A stretch of DNA of 64,000 nt from Apostichopus japonicus (taxonomy: Eukaryota > Echinodermata > Holothuroidea > Aspidochirotida > Stichopodidae): NCBI RefSeq assembly GCF_037975245.1, contig NC_092572.1, forward strand, positions 5,226,001 through 5,290,000, read 5' to 3'. Below, in pieces: positions 1-11,712 of the stretch. The notes beneath the pieces were generated by a model. That model did no database searches and was not told where the DNA came from. It saw only the letters and a list, made by a program, of their open reading frames with translations. A program made the position numbers and the translations under genes. The stretch's first letter is position 1; the number at the start of each line of letters is the position of its first letter.

Positions 1-355
1 CACAATGCACCAGTTGAAGTTAAAACTAACATCAAGGTGCACCCTCTGAAAGAGTCTACATTAATACAGTAGTACAGTACCATTGTCCACTGATTATCAA
101 ACTACATACCATGTTTGTCAACTGTCAAGGCTGATCATGCCAAAGATTATTTTTCCCCCTTTTGCTGTCAGTGATGTCCTAACTTATAGGCATCAAATAA
201 TGTCAGAAATTTAGGTGCTGGTTTTGAACAAAATCTGACAGAGGAGAAACATATTGAGTATCTTTGTCGTTTAACCACCAACTGGCAATTGAGGAACATG
301 GGCTTATTTTCTGAATATCTCGAAGATAAAACTTGCAAAATATTCATTCATGCTT
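1..355. other. No gene seen at left edge
   Basis: AT-leaning sequence without a recognisable exon, repeat or RNA on either strand. It could be intron or intergenic sequence of the minus-strand LDLa-bearing gene further right, but no splice-bounded coding segment was found. Confidence 0.5.
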
Positions 356-363
356 TTGTGACC

Positions 364-792
364 CTGTGGCGTAGCCAGAGGGGGGCCAAGGGGGGCAATG
401 ATTTGATTTGTGCTACAGTTTTGCCCCCCCCCCCAAATGAAATCCAGTGATGTATTCAAAATACTTTATTACATTTTTCAAGTTCTAATCACAAATATTC
501 ATACTTCATATAAGGTCAGAACTTGGTAATCAGACCGAGATATTACACATTTTGGGCCTTCATCATACCCACATACGGAGACCGTTGATCAATATTGTCC
601 GACAGAATAAGCGCCAATAATTTGGCAGGTTGTATAACCATTACAAACTAGCGCTAGCAACCCATGTGCATTTTCAGCGACCAATGATGCAACTTATATA
701 TTTCTTGGTAATTCTACAATCAACCATCACGTGGTTGCCCCCCGTAAGAAAAATCTTGCCCCCCTAACAATAGAATGCTGCCTACGCCACTT
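364..792. mobile_element. hAT-like MITE with terminal inverted repeats
   Basis: The left end reads CTGTGGCGTAGCC and the right end GCCTACGCCACTT, imperfect inverted repeats of the CAGTGGCGTAG type common at hAT termini. The 8 bp TTGTGACC immediately precede (356-363) and follow (793-800) it, which fits the 8-bp target duplication of hAT elements; by chance the match extends to TTTTGTGACC. The interior has a poly-C run near 424-433 and no transposase, so it is a non-autonomous copy. Confidence 0.7.
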
Positions 793-800
793 TTGTGACC

Positions 801-1259
801 TCAAGAATTGACTTTCTCATTTTTTTTACTTTTTAGCACTGTCAGATTCATCCATACAGAAACTTCAGAAGATTCAAATCTGTGGCACACATTGTGAAAG
901 GAAGATGAGAGCTTGCCATACAAACTCCACTCTTGAAGGAACTTCGCTGGCTTGCTATTAGCGACCAAATTAAAGTTAAAATACTCCTACTCCTACTCCT
1001 ACACTTTCCGTGCTCATCATTTTCAATATCCTGTTCATATCTCTCTACTACTCTGTCCCTATTTGATCCTGGCCATTGTCTTCCTTCCTCTGCCAAGGCC
1101 ATTACCTTTCTCTTCCTTATCCACATTTATATACATATGGTAACCATGTGTTGCCCACTCTGCTCCCTACTGTATATGTGGCACCAGCTACCAGACCAGA
1201 TTAGATTTTGAACTAAACTTTCTACGTTTAAGAGTTACCTAAAGAATCATTTCCTTTAA
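801..1259. other. No gene seen; short CTCCTA repeat
   Basis: Contains a small (CTCCTA)n run at about 982-1002. The overlapping short open frames on both strands have no recognisable domain. The TTAA target site of the next element lies at 1256-1259. Confidence 0.4.
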
Positions 1260-2508
1260 AAGGATTGTCTGGTGGCCCAAAGAAGTTACCTTAAAAAATA
1301 GTAAATAATTTTCCAAACATGTTGTCAAAGTATGAGAACGCTAATGTTGCGTTTGACAGAGAAACGATTTTTTAATCGTTATGGATAGACATTTCAAATA
1401 TGATTTGAACAGTACAATACGTGACGTCAGCTCTGCCATAGCAGATTGCGTCATAACCCACCCTCCGCACAGTACCTATACGGTAATCACAACAAAAACA
1501 GCGTGTGTATACAGATAAATTTCTTCCTTAATTTCCGGTGAAATTTCTTAAAAATTGGATATGTTTTCAAAAACTCCTTAAGCCACCATGTACTTGAGCG
1601 GTGGTTCCGTGGTCTTTGTGTAACACAAGGTAAATTTTAACAGCAGACTCTGAGTTGTTCAGGCTATACATCGCGCTATCCAGCTCCAACGCGAAAAATG
1701 TTCGCATGTAGGCTGTACTCAAACGTTGACAGTAGGACAGTTCTGCGAAGCCTAAGCTTTTCAGCGCTATATTCTGCTCTGACAACGATTCGATCAATTT
1801 CTTCAATAATTTCCGGTGAAATTTCTTATAAATTAGATATAATTTAAAAAACTCCTTAAGCCGCAATATATTTAGTAGATCGGTGGTTTCGTGGTCTTTG
1901 TGTAACACAAGATAAGTTTTAACAGCAGGCTCTTCGTTGTTTATACATCGCGGTATCCAGCTCCAGCGCGAAGAATGTTCGCGTGTATAGGCTACTATAA
2001 CGTTTACAATCGGACAGTTCTGCGATGACATCGATCCCGCCAAGTTTCATCTTTCGGTTTAACGAATACTTTATAAGTTTCCTTTTACTGTTACTTTGAT
2101 CCGTGAATTTTATTTCAGCGAGTTCGAAGAACAGTTAACTGTGGTTTGAGTGTGAGTGTACTATGTGTAACGCTATACAAGTACACCAACTGAGCATCGT
2201 AGTATATACGTTCGCGAGTATGTACGTTATATATATGAGGCAATTCAATGTGCTTACACGTGAGTTAATTTGCTGCGGAATTGGGAGTGCTAACTTCAAG
2301 TCGCCTGTTTTGCCTATCTGCAAGCACTACGTCAAACACCATATTGAAGCGTTCGAACAAACGGTACTTTTGGTGAGAAACTGGTGAATTTGAAAACCAG
2401 ATTTCTACAAGAAGAAAATGTCGAATGGGGACAATTTTTACATGGTTAGAAGGAGAAAAATAATAACTACAAGGACAATGTATCAAAATCTTCCACCAGA
2501 CAATTCCT
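1260..2508. mobile_element. TTAA-flanked non-autonomous DNA element
   Basis: Ends are near-inverted repeats: left AAGGATTGTCTGGTGG (from 1260) and right CCACCAGACAATTCCT (to 2508). TTAA stands on both sides (1256-1259 and 2509-2512), the piggyBac-type target duplication. No transposase is visible. The interior carries a diverged tandem duplication (separate entry). Family assignment rests only on the TTAA sites and the inverted ends. Confidence 0.6.
1520..2034. repeat. Two diverged tandem copies of a ~278-bp unit
   Basis: Copy 1 (about 1520-1756) and copy 2 (about 1798-2034) share long stretches, for example ATTTCCGGTGAAATTTCTTA-like and GTGGTCTTTGTGTAACACAA, offset by 278 bp. A minus-strand open frame (1567-2043) runs through both copies and therefore encodes a twice-repeated peptide. 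It matches nothing I recognise and is probably an accident of the repeat. Confidence 0.75.
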
Positions 2509-2512
2509 TTAA

Positions 2513-3732
2513 ATGTTCTTTTGATTGTGGTTGACTGGTTTTGAATAAGCGCTTATATAATGAGCTACTCCTTGTTTCTGATTTGATGATATATATTCAT
2601 ATATATCCAGATATAAATCCAGTATTCTTATTTATGAAGTTCAACAGAATTTTCCTTTTGCAGATATGATCAGGAGGCTTTTAGACATATTGACCTCTCT
2701 TGACCTCAACCATAAACAATTGAATATTTGTTTTTACTGAGGTGAATCCAGATGCCAAGTATGGTGTTTATACAATGCTTTGTGTCTGAAGTTGCACTAA
2801 CAAGGTTTCAGTCTTTGAACTCTCTTGACTTCAAATGACATCTTGACTCCCATAAAAAGGAAAAAGGGTTTCTTCTCTAGTAAGGTGGATCCACATACCA
2901 CTATTGAAGTGAAATCACCAGTTTCTCTTTGATTAAACCATGGTCATGTATGCATATGCACATACCTGTACACATGCAAACACACTCACCATCACATAGA
3001 TTCTTTCTGCCTTTAGTAAGGATTAAAAAGTAATGCAAATGCTACTGAACAGCCTGTCACTTTAGGTTATGTAGTACACCATAGGAGAGATGTGTATAGG
3101 TTGGTAAACAGATAACCAGGCTTTAGGGGTGATTAGCAATTTATTATTTTACCAATTTGGGGGTAATTAGGCCAGGCTATTTAGTTATAACGAAATTTGA
3201 TTTAAGCAGCTAGTCATCACCGGGACGACCTCCGCTGCCTGAAAGGGGGGGGGGGTGTAATGTGATGACCTACTTTATATGCGCATCTACATGCCATACT
3301 CAATTCTCCCTCTGCGCACTGATACACTGTAATATGATACTAACCTGTTGTTCATATGTGGCTTCTAGTTGCCTCTATGATTTTCCTCTTATAGCCTTGC
3401 ACTCCTAGAGATTGAAGTATATTCCTTTGACTATGCTCGATAATTAAACCAACAAAGCACACAATAAAACACTTAGCTAACGATCTTTAAGTGCCCTTCA
3501 GGGTGCATATAGGTGTAACTGCTACTGCTACGACACTACAGAGAGTACATCATTAATAAGATACCATACCCATTGTATCATAGAAGGTCAAGTGTTAATC
3601 TAAATTTGGATTCTCGGCTACATTTGGGCGGATCGATAATATTAACCGGGGGGGGGGGGGGGTAAGTGGGGACCAGCATTGTCTTGTGGAAGACCCACCA
3701 TGTAAAGTGACTCAAGGTTGACTGTTACTTAC
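2513..3732. other. No gene seen; poly-G tracts
   Basis: No exon recognised. Guanine runs lie near 3245-3256 and 3648-3662. If the LDLa exon at 3733-3833 belongs to a larger minus-strand gene, this stretch would be its downstream intron. Confidence 0.4.
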
Positions 3733-3833
3733 CACAACTAGACTCATCAGCATCGTTAGCACAGTCAGGTATGAAGTCACAAACTTGCGAGTCCTCAATG
3801 TCTTCTGCAATCAAATCTCCGCGTGTGTTACAA
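3733..3833 (-). CDS. Internal exon with LDL-receptor class A-like domain
   Basis: On the minus strand a pyrimidine-rich acceptor (aactttcag, AG at 3834-3835) precedes 101 nt open in one frame, followed by a consensus donor gtaagt (3732-3727). The exon enters in phase 2 and leaves in phase 1. It encodes a 33-residue core starting CNTRGDLIAEDI and ending ADESSC. The VCD...DC...DADE..C spacing is that of LDL-receptor class A repeats (calcium-binding, extracellular). Four of the six cysteines are present in this exon; the position normally held by the third is Leu (GDLI). Downstream exons would lie at lower coordinates and were not found. The parent gene cannot be named; receptors and MAM/LDLa proteins are candidates. 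Confidence 0.65.
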
Positions 3834-4604
3834 CTGAAAGTTGAACTAGCATACTTAAAGACTACAGCAAGGAAAAAAAAAACATGGAAAAAGCAATCAT
3901 CACTACATGTATTTAGGTATGAAAATCATTCATAAAAAAAATTCCAGTCATCGTTTTAAATATGTTTGCATTGGGCTAACTGTAAAAATCCTAAATCATT
4001 CAATTTGCATGAAGAGACTCTACCCACTTAAATGAACATCACGATCACTGAACCCTCTTAAAATACTTGCTAACTCAAATAGAAGTTACGTTAGGGCTAC
4101 AGTAGGGTAATATTAATCTTCAGTGTTACTTAGCCCTAACAAATTCCTAACTAGGCCTATTTTATTTTACATTACAAGTTAGATTCAGAATAAGTTAGAT
4201 TTAGAACACATGTGGTTCTTAGACTAACTCGTGACACGAATGTAGGCCTATCTTAGTAACTAACGTTAGTCGACACTCTGAAAAATGCAATGGCATTTAA
4301 GTAGGCTAAGTATGTGTCGCTTAAAATTTAAAAGGCTGAATCTATCATAAAACTATGTAGGAAAAATCACTTTTATGCTTCCCGGGCCCAGAATGTTTGG
4401 TCGTATTTGACGTATGGACCAACAATTTGCAGACGGCACTAAACCATATGCTCAAAACACACGTGTCGTGTGCAGCGTGGTCTTTGTTTAGGGAATGCCT
4501 GAAATCAATTGTCTTTTCCCAGTTACTAATCCTACAGACAAGGCTCCTCCATGAAAATATTCTTTTCCGACAAAATAATGAAATCAAATTTGTCTTTTTT
4601 TTAC

Positions 4605-4659
4605 CTGAAATAGTGAAAAATATCGAAAATAACACCAACTTGTCCGTCATAACCGCCAT
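4605..4659 (-). CDS. Candidate first exon encoding a signal peptide
   Basis: ATG at 4659-4657 has a purine at -3 and G at +4. The frame gives MAVMTDKLVLFSIFFTIS, a short polar start then a hydrophobic core, as in secretory signal peptides. It ends at a donor, TTTCAG|gtaaaa (GT at 4604-4603). It lies about 770 bp upstream of the LDLa-like exon on the same strand, so it is a natural first exon for a secreted or membrane protein. The problem is phase: this frame leaves 1 nt, while the LDLa exon needs 2. Either an unseen exon lies between, or the other open frame (ATG further upstream, about 4706) is used, which leaves 2 nt, or the two are unrelated. Confidence 0.4.
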
Positions 4660-4709
4660 GATGATCGAAAACCAAACCCTTTCTCCACAAACAAGGAAAC
4701 GAGGTGAAA

Positions 4710-5172
4710 CTCATGCACACATGAAAATGTAACCGCGATAGCGTAGGCGACCACGCGCTAGTTTTCACAGCAGACAAAGACTACGTCACTACTGGGGCGT
4801 TCACTGTACTTATTGCTAGTCTAGTGTAACAACCATAGAAATTGCAGTATGATTGCGACATATCTTAATAACCAACCCATGAACCCACATCTGTTTACCA
4901 CGTTCCACGCGGCTCGTTTTGATAGAGGTCACAAGGTCACCAGTTCATACATAGAAGAGAGAAAAGAAAATGATTAGGCCCGCGTGCCCTAGCTGTGTGG
5001 GGAATTCCCCGCCATTTCCCCCATTCTAAAGATTGCTTAGAAAATGATGAATAACTAAGGTTATTATGGAATTATGGTTTTCAATTTAGAAAATGTAAGC
5101 TGGTGACTCGAGTTGAAAACTTATCGTTTTGCAACGCAATATTCGAAATGAAATAGCGACAAAGTTGTTACG
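4710..5172. other. No gene seen; possible minus-strand promoter area
   Basis: Nothing coding recognised. If 4605-4659 is a first exon its promoter would lie here. No TATA box or other defined element was identified. Confidence 0.35.
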
Positions 5173-5399
5173 TTTCTGCACAAGGGCGGCGGAACCGGGG
5201 GGGGGGCACAGGGGGCACGTGCCCCCCACTTTTCCTCAGGTTAAAAATGTGCCCTTTTTCTACATAAAAATTGAGGTGTCTCAAATTAGCAAGAGGCCAG
5301 GGAACCAGAATGAACACTCGGGAAGGGCTGTTTCCGGCCATCTGAGGGGTTTGTAAAACTCAAAATTTTCTTGTACGCTCCGCGCCAACCGATGGTGGC

Positions 5400-7057
5400 C
5401 AGTGGCGTCACCAGACTTTTCAGTCGGGGGGGCACCAGCATTTGATGGGGGGCACTTAGGTGGATACGGATCGCCGTCCTGGGGGAGGGGTCTAAGGGGA
5501 GGGGGTGCCCCCTCCAGGCGCGGCGGAATGGGAAAATTATTGGGGGGCTAATGTGTAGAGACTATCTAAGCGGAGCGCCAACATCGGTTGGCGCGGAGCG
5601 TAGAAGAAAATTTTGGGTTTTTCAAACCCCCAGATGGCCGGAAACGGCAATTCCCGAATGTTTTATGCTGCGAATACCTAGCCCTAAAATATGGGTCTCA
5701 AGCCTGCAATTTCTCAGAATGCACGTAAAAGTCTGTAAAAACATCGTAATTTGTATATTCGATGGTGTTTTAAGAGAGTAGCTATTACTCGTAGTGTACT
5801 CGCAAAGACGTTTTTGAGTGTAGTAAGGGAATGTTGGAGAACTGGCTGAAATGAAGCAAGTCATTGGCCTAAGATGAATTTGTGTTGCGCTTACCGGTAC
5901 TCACACTCACTGCTTCCACTTTTCACGGGGCGTGAAGACGCGGTTGGGGTGACAATTAATGTGGTCTATAGCCAGGGGACGGGCCGAGGGTCCCCCAGCA
6001 TTGAAAGTATGCATTGAAAAATGGGCAGATGCACGTTTCGGAGCCTTGGTAGATATTGGGGAGGCTTATCATGCATTTGCCCCCTCAACTTTTTCATTGG
6101 CGGGAGCCCCCAAGCCCCCCGGTTCCGCCGCCACTGCCCCCTCCCCTTTGGAAAATTTTCGCATACGGAGGATGGGCTAGATGCAAAATGCTGCCACATT
6201 TGATGCTAAATTCGATCTGAAGATATCTCCAGAAATTGCTATTTTTGAGGTAATGATTTTAACAAGGCGCAGAATTTTGCAGAGGATATGAACCACATGC
6301 TGTCGATATAATGCCTAACCCTATATCAATAGAACCTACATTTGTTGAATTAATGTGTGCATGACCCCGACTCCTTTCTTGTCCTTCTCGGTTTTCGCCC
6401 ATTATCTATTAAGATGTAACAGGTTCCAGCATCGTTATTGGCTCCTATCAGGGATCTCACCATGCAATCCAAAGTTTGATCACACATCGATTATGGCTCA
6501 GTATGCAGGTGTGAACATTCGCCATTTGTTCCTACAAGCATCTGACCTCAAATGACCTCTGCACCCCCTACACAACAGGGTTAATATATGGGACCACAAA
6601 CATAGGCAAGTATGGTGCCTGCGGACCCTCACATTCTCACATTTCATCAGCTCCTAACCTGTCAACCTCAGACCAGGGCAACATATTGCAGTACCCTCCC
6701 TTCTCACAGTCATGTAGCTCGCGAAGCGGACGTGTATATCCGCTGGTATGGCGTGAGCACTGACACATTCAATGTAAATATCGACACCTGTTGTGATGGC
6801 GCGGGTTACGACTTCGATACCCGACGTTCAAGGATAACAATTTTCATTTTTTCGCAGCTCATCTGAAGAAAATACGAATTACTGTGCTTCTTTGTCCTTA
6901 TGAAAAACCAACTCAGATGATGGGAGTTGAATATAACAAAATATATATATATTTTTTTACCAACCCAAATCTCAGATGGAGGGGGGGTGGCACTCGGGGG
7001 CACTAGGTTTTCCAGGGGGCACGTGCCCCCCTGGCCCCCCACTTGGCGACGCCACTG
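5400..7057. mobile_element. hAT-type element inserted inside another
   Basis: Begins CAGTGGCGTCACCAGAC and ends TTGGCGACGCCACTG, inverted repeats with few mismatches. The 8-bp target duplication ATGGTGGC is exact (5392-5399 and 7058-7065). Removing it rejoins an interrupted segment reading cgcgccaaccgATGGTGGCgctccgctc, which occurs intact in related elements (12044-12410, 17550-17936). Open frames across it have no transposase motif (no DDE/RW signature seen), so it appears non-autonomous or eroded. Confidence 0.85.
5537..5720. repeat. Inverted copy of the host element's segment
   Basis: Within the inner element, the stretch around actatctaagcggagcgcc...ggttggcgcggagcgta and the following gatggccggaaacggcaa is the reverse complement of sequence flanking the inner element (about 5300-5399 plus 7066-7080). 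Two copies of the same repeat family therefore face each other about 200 bp apart. Confidence 0.65.
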
Positions 7058-7104
7058 ATGGTGGCGCTCCGCTCAGATAGTCGTGCATACAACTTTGCAA
7101 ATCC

Positions 7105-7122
7105 TGGCTACGCCCCTGACTT
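7105..7122. repeat. Orphan hAT-type terminus
   Basis: CCTGGCTACGCCCCTGAC has the look of a right-hand hAT terminal repeat (reverse complement GTCAGGGGCGTAGCCAGG). No matching left end was found, so the element to which it belonged is probably truncated. It closes the segment interrupted by the 5400-7057 insertion. Confidence 0.4.
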
Positions 7123-7514
7123 GTAATGAATTTCTGTGGGTCAAACTCAAAGCTATTTCGAATGGAAAAAATTGTTAAGATATTAACAAGAAATAAACTC
7201 TAATTCAGAAGATTCCTACATTAGCAACTAGCATGATTTCATCTCATTTTGTCTCAAAAGAAAACTTGTTCCTTGTTTCCCAATTTGCACATTGGATATT
7301 GCAGTGCTAGTATGCATATTTTCCTTGAGGGGGGGGGGGGGGGGCGTTGATGGAGTGATGTGTATACGCAAATAAGATAATACAATAAGAGTTATAAAGG
7401 GTACTAAATATAAGGCTGCATCAGTCTAATCGAATTTCTGCAAAGTGCCCTTTGATGTCGGTGCCCCCCCCCCCCCCCCAGATTAAAAGTGCTTCCGCCG
7501 CCCTTGTTTCTGCA

Positions 7515-8436
7515 GAATGTCAAATCGACTAACATATTTGCGTGTGAATATTGAGGCTTAATGAGTTAAAACGCAGTATATCAAGGAAAGGACCGGGGGA
7601 AATCCGCCAACGCCCAACAAGCAATCATACATTCGACAAATTTGTCTTGTATTTTGTTAATAGAAAGTAAGTCTGTCATCAAGTCAACACGGTTCAAGTT
7701 ACGGAAAATTGTGGCCATAGGCTGTATGAAAAGAAAAAAAAAATGTTATAACATCATTCAACGCCGAACGAATGCCAAGGCAGGATTTATTTTGATATTA
7801 CTTAGCCCAAGATAAAAAGTACGTGCTAATACAATTTTCATGGTGCCGTATATACTCTTCAAGATATCCATTCAGCTTTAAAATATGCATCTGGACTGCT
7901 CCTTCAACGTTCAATTAACAATAATGACAGCCTCCCTCGATAAAGGCCTACATTTGAAAGGAGACACACCGGGTTTATATGTGATAGTAGAAATCAACGA
8001 CTTACAATTTTCCAAGCACATAAGAAACATATTATTCCATTTATGACGTATCATATATTTAACAATTTTTCCCCCCTCACATACTCGATTAGATTAAAGA
8101 CTTGAACAAGTTAAAATGTGATTTTTATTCATTTATTTTTCTCTTGATTTATGGCAATGTTTTCACACGGAGCACGTGAAGCCTATTATATATATCGTTT
8201 CAATTCAGTGCTGTAAACGGAGCCTCATGAACTTAGCAAAAAAGCTGTATCCAAAATATTGAAACACTCCACATGACCTGATCATGATGGCATTGGTTTT
8301 AATGTCAATTATATTAACATTCCACCTTGAAAATATGACAAGAAAACAAAGTGAAAGTAATAGCTAGATATCATATCGTGTAACTACTATGATATAACAT
8401 AACGTATAAACTGACTACGCCTAGAAACGACTTGTA
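7515..8436. other. No gene seen
   Basis: AT-leaning sequence with no supported exon, RNA or long repeat. Confidence 0.4.
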
Positions 8437-8885
8437 AGGTAGCATACGCCTATTAAAAGATCCATTGACTTACCACTATATCATAACAGAAAGGTGATCT
8501 CTAAGTCTATAGAAGTTCTAACTAGCAAAACGCTACCCATCACCGGATAGCTGACAAGTTGCCAATCATGGCAACATCAATTTTCCGTACCATTACCGTG
8601 TAGAACGTTTACCATGAGAGCCTGAAGTTCTCGTCACTTGAAAACAAACCTCTTTAGTCAGTATAGTAAACAATTTTCGCACGCTGCTCCTTATCTCAAT
8701 CGACCCAATAGTTTTGCACCACATGTAATGTTCCATTCATGCTATTCAACATACAACCACAAAAAGCAGATTCTGATTAATAACATATCAAAACAAATAT
8801 GTTCACCTGCTGCTATTCTTTTGTTTGGCGCTTTTCCTGAGATAGCTATTCTTTTGTTTGGCGCTTTTCCTGAGATAGGAGAACA
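8437..8885. repeat. Dispersed repeat, copy 1
   Basis: From aaggtagcatacgcctatta to the aggaacacc-like end this segment is clearly similar, base for base over about 440 bp with small indels, to 48523-48965. A 30-bp stretch (TATTCTTTTGTTTGGCGC and following) is directly duplicated at about 8814-8878 here only. No coding capacity or termini identified. Confidence 0.7.
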
Positions 8886-9274
8886 CCCGGGACGATTGAT
8901 ATGAACTCTAATAGGGGGATGCCACCTTTAACTACAGTTGGAGGAGTTATTCTCCACAAAGATTTCTATCATATAAACCAGCAACGAAAATATGTCACTT
9001 TAAAGTTCGTATCAACAACAGAGAACAATTTTTCATACATTAGAGACATTGGTCCGTTAAAACAGACTGCGGTGCCCTACAGCCCCCTCCCACCCCTCAC
9101 CCCTAGAAATCCCAGTAGCGATATCGGCGTATTCATTATCTCATGACATGAACAGCTTTGTCAATGTGCCGTGAACGGTTAAATACTATACGTGCTATTC
9201 AGGATTTCTAAGCACGTGCTGCGTTGAGTTTCTACCAACGATGCACTTAAATATGGAACGCCAAAAGGACTGCA

Positions 9275-10676
9275 GGTGGCGCTACTACTCTAAATAGGAG
9301 GTGCTACTACCCTAAACAGGAGGTGCTACTACCCTAAACAAGAGGTGCTACTACCCTAAACAGGAGGTGCTACTACTCTAAACAGGAGGTGCTTCTACCC
9401 TAAACAGGGGGAGCTACTACTCTTATTATGAGGTGCTACTACTCTTAACAGGAGGTGCTACTACTCTTAACAGGAGGTGCTACTACTCTAAACAGGAGGC
9501 GCTACTACTCTAAACAGGCGGTGCTACTACCCTAAACAGGAGGTGCTACTACCCTAAACAGGGGGTGTTACTGCTCTTATTATGAGGTGCTACTACTCTT
9601 AACAGGAGGTGCTATACTACTCTAAACAGGAGGTACTACTTCTCTAAACAGGAGGCGCTACTACTCTAAACAGGCGGTGCTACTACCCTAACCAGGAGAT
9701 GGTACTACCTTAAACAGGGGGTGCTACTGCTCTTATTATGAGGTGCTACTTCTCTTAACAGGAGGTGATACTACTCTAAACAGGAGGTGCTACTACTCTA
9801 AACAGGAGGCGCTACTACTCCAAACAGGCGGTGCTATACTACCCTAAACGGGAGGTGCTACTACCCTAAACAGGGGGTGCTACTGCTCTTATTAGGAGGT
9901 GTTACTACTCTTAACAGGAGGTGCTACTATACTCTTAACAGGCGGTACTACTACCCTAAACAGGAGGTGCTACTAGCCTAAACAGGGGGTGCTACTGCTC
10001 TTATAAGGATGTGCTACTACTCTAAACAGGAGATGCTACTACTCTAAACAGGAGGCGTTACTACTCCAAACAGGCGGTGCTACTACCCTAAACGGGAGGT
10101 GCTACTACCCTAAACAGGGGTGCTACTGCTCTTATTAGGAGGTGCTACTACTCTTAACAGGAGGTGCTACTACTCTTGACAGGAGGTGCTACTATACTCT
10201 TAACAGGAGGTACTACTACCCTAAACAGGAGGTGCTACTAGCCTAAACAGGGGGTGCTACTGCTCTTATAAGGATGTGCTACTACTCTAAACAGGAGATG
10301 CTACTACTCTAAACAGGAGGTGCTACTACTCTAAACAGGGGGTGCTACTACTCTAAACAGGAGGCGCTACTACTCCAAACAGGCGGTGCTACTACCCTAA
10401 ACGGGAGGTGCTACTACCCTAAACAGGGGTGCTACTGCTCTTACTAGGAGGTGCTACTACTCTTAACAGGAGGTGCTACTACTCTTGACAGGAGGTGCTA
10501 CTATACTCTTAACAGGCGGTACTACTACCTTAAACAGGAGGTGCTACTAGCCTAAACAGGGGGTGCTACTGCTCTTATAAGGATGTGCTACTACTCTAAA
10601 CAGGAGATGCTACTACTCTAAACAGGAGGTGCTACTACTCTAAACAGGAGGTGCTACTACCCTAAACAGGAGGTGC
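9275..10676 (+). repeat. 22-bp minisatellite, about 60 copies
   Basis: Unit is close to AGGTGCTACTACYCTAAACA plus GG, repeated head to tail. Variants with GGGGGTGCTACTGCTCTTAT recur at about 9405, 9560, 9715, 9870, 9985, 10115, 10248, 10425 and 10558. The last ones repeat with a period near 310 bp (10115 to 10425, 10248 to 10558), so the array has a higher-order structure. Confidence 0.95.
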
Positions 10677-11712
10677 GTATTGAAGAGTACAGGGGGCATC
10701 AGTCCACAGCGTGCACCACCGTCCACAGCGTCCACAGTGCACCTGTGAAAATTTGGGAAGAATTTTCTTCATTCTCTGTTAAGGCTTTTATTTTACCAAT
10801 TTATTATGGGGGTACTTAACCCCATTACTTCTACCTCAGTTCAGCGTGCTGTTCGAATAATATGAACTTGTTATCGTGCAAAAAATTCCAATGACTGTAA
10901 AGTGCAATTTCATTTCGGGATGTTTTCGATCCCATATTCCGTGAACACAAGCAGATGGCGAAACTAGATGTACTTGTGATATCACCCTTAAAATTAGGCG
11001 TAGGGGGTGGGGGGGGGGGAGGGAAAGCCCGCTTCACTTTTTTGGATCGACTTCTGGGGGTGCGTCACCCCGCCGTATTTTATATCTTCTTTCTTTTCTA
11101 AGCTAGTATACACGGAAAATAAGGGAATTAAACATCTTACGTCTGTCACTCTTTCAGAGTTACGTATTCTCATGATGAGCGAACAAACAAAAATAATTAT
11201 AGAAATACTTAACACAAATTCTGTACATGTTATTCTGTTAGCCTGTCCCAGAATGGTCGGCAACTAGCAACAGCTTCACGAAGTTCCCGGTCGATATAAC
11301 TTTCACCAGTAAACTTTGAATGCAGCGCGCACTCAGTGAAAGGATTTTCACATAGCATACAAGTACGTTGATGTTCTCTAACTTGGGCAGGTAAATTTTG
11401 GCATGAAGAGTATTGCATCTAGTTTTACTTAACATTGTACTGGCAGATGGGTTGAAAGAGCCTTGTCTTTTGTTTCTCATGATATCATTTTGACTTCCGT
11501 CCAGAAAATTGTATCCAACTTTTCTCAAATACGTTAAGCGGCTGAAAATTAACCTTTGTTTGAAATATTGTATCTCTTTAATGCGGCCGAATGACAGGTG
11601 TACGTATCAGCAAAAGAATAACCAGCATATTTGTAATGGCATTATCCTTCACTGCGGTTGTCTTTGGAAACGGTTCGTAGTTACAAATAGATCGACCCCT
11701 GTTCATGATAGT
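10677..11712. other. Spacer between inverted arrays; unrecognised frames
   Basis: Holds a G-rich patch (about 11004-11022) and overlapping minus-strand frames (11238-11528 and 11230-11418). One of them ends CRPFWDRLTE and contains a CMLC motif, but no known domain is evident. It could be eroded coding sequence of the surrounding element; this is not demonstrated. Confidence 0.3.

Larger units (their letters stand above)
5181..7506. mobile_element. hAT-type element, outer of a nested set
   Basis: Left terminus CAAGGGCGGCGGAA (5181-5194) is the exact reverse complement of the right terminus TTCCGCCGCCCTTG (7493-7506). The 8-bp target duplication TTTCTGCA is perfect (5173-5180 and 7507-7514), so the empty site can be read as cgTTTCTGCAgaatg. 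Short length of its own DNA, poly-G/poly-C flanks and no transposase mark it as non-autonomous. Most of its length is a later insertion (5400-7057). Confidence 0.85.
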
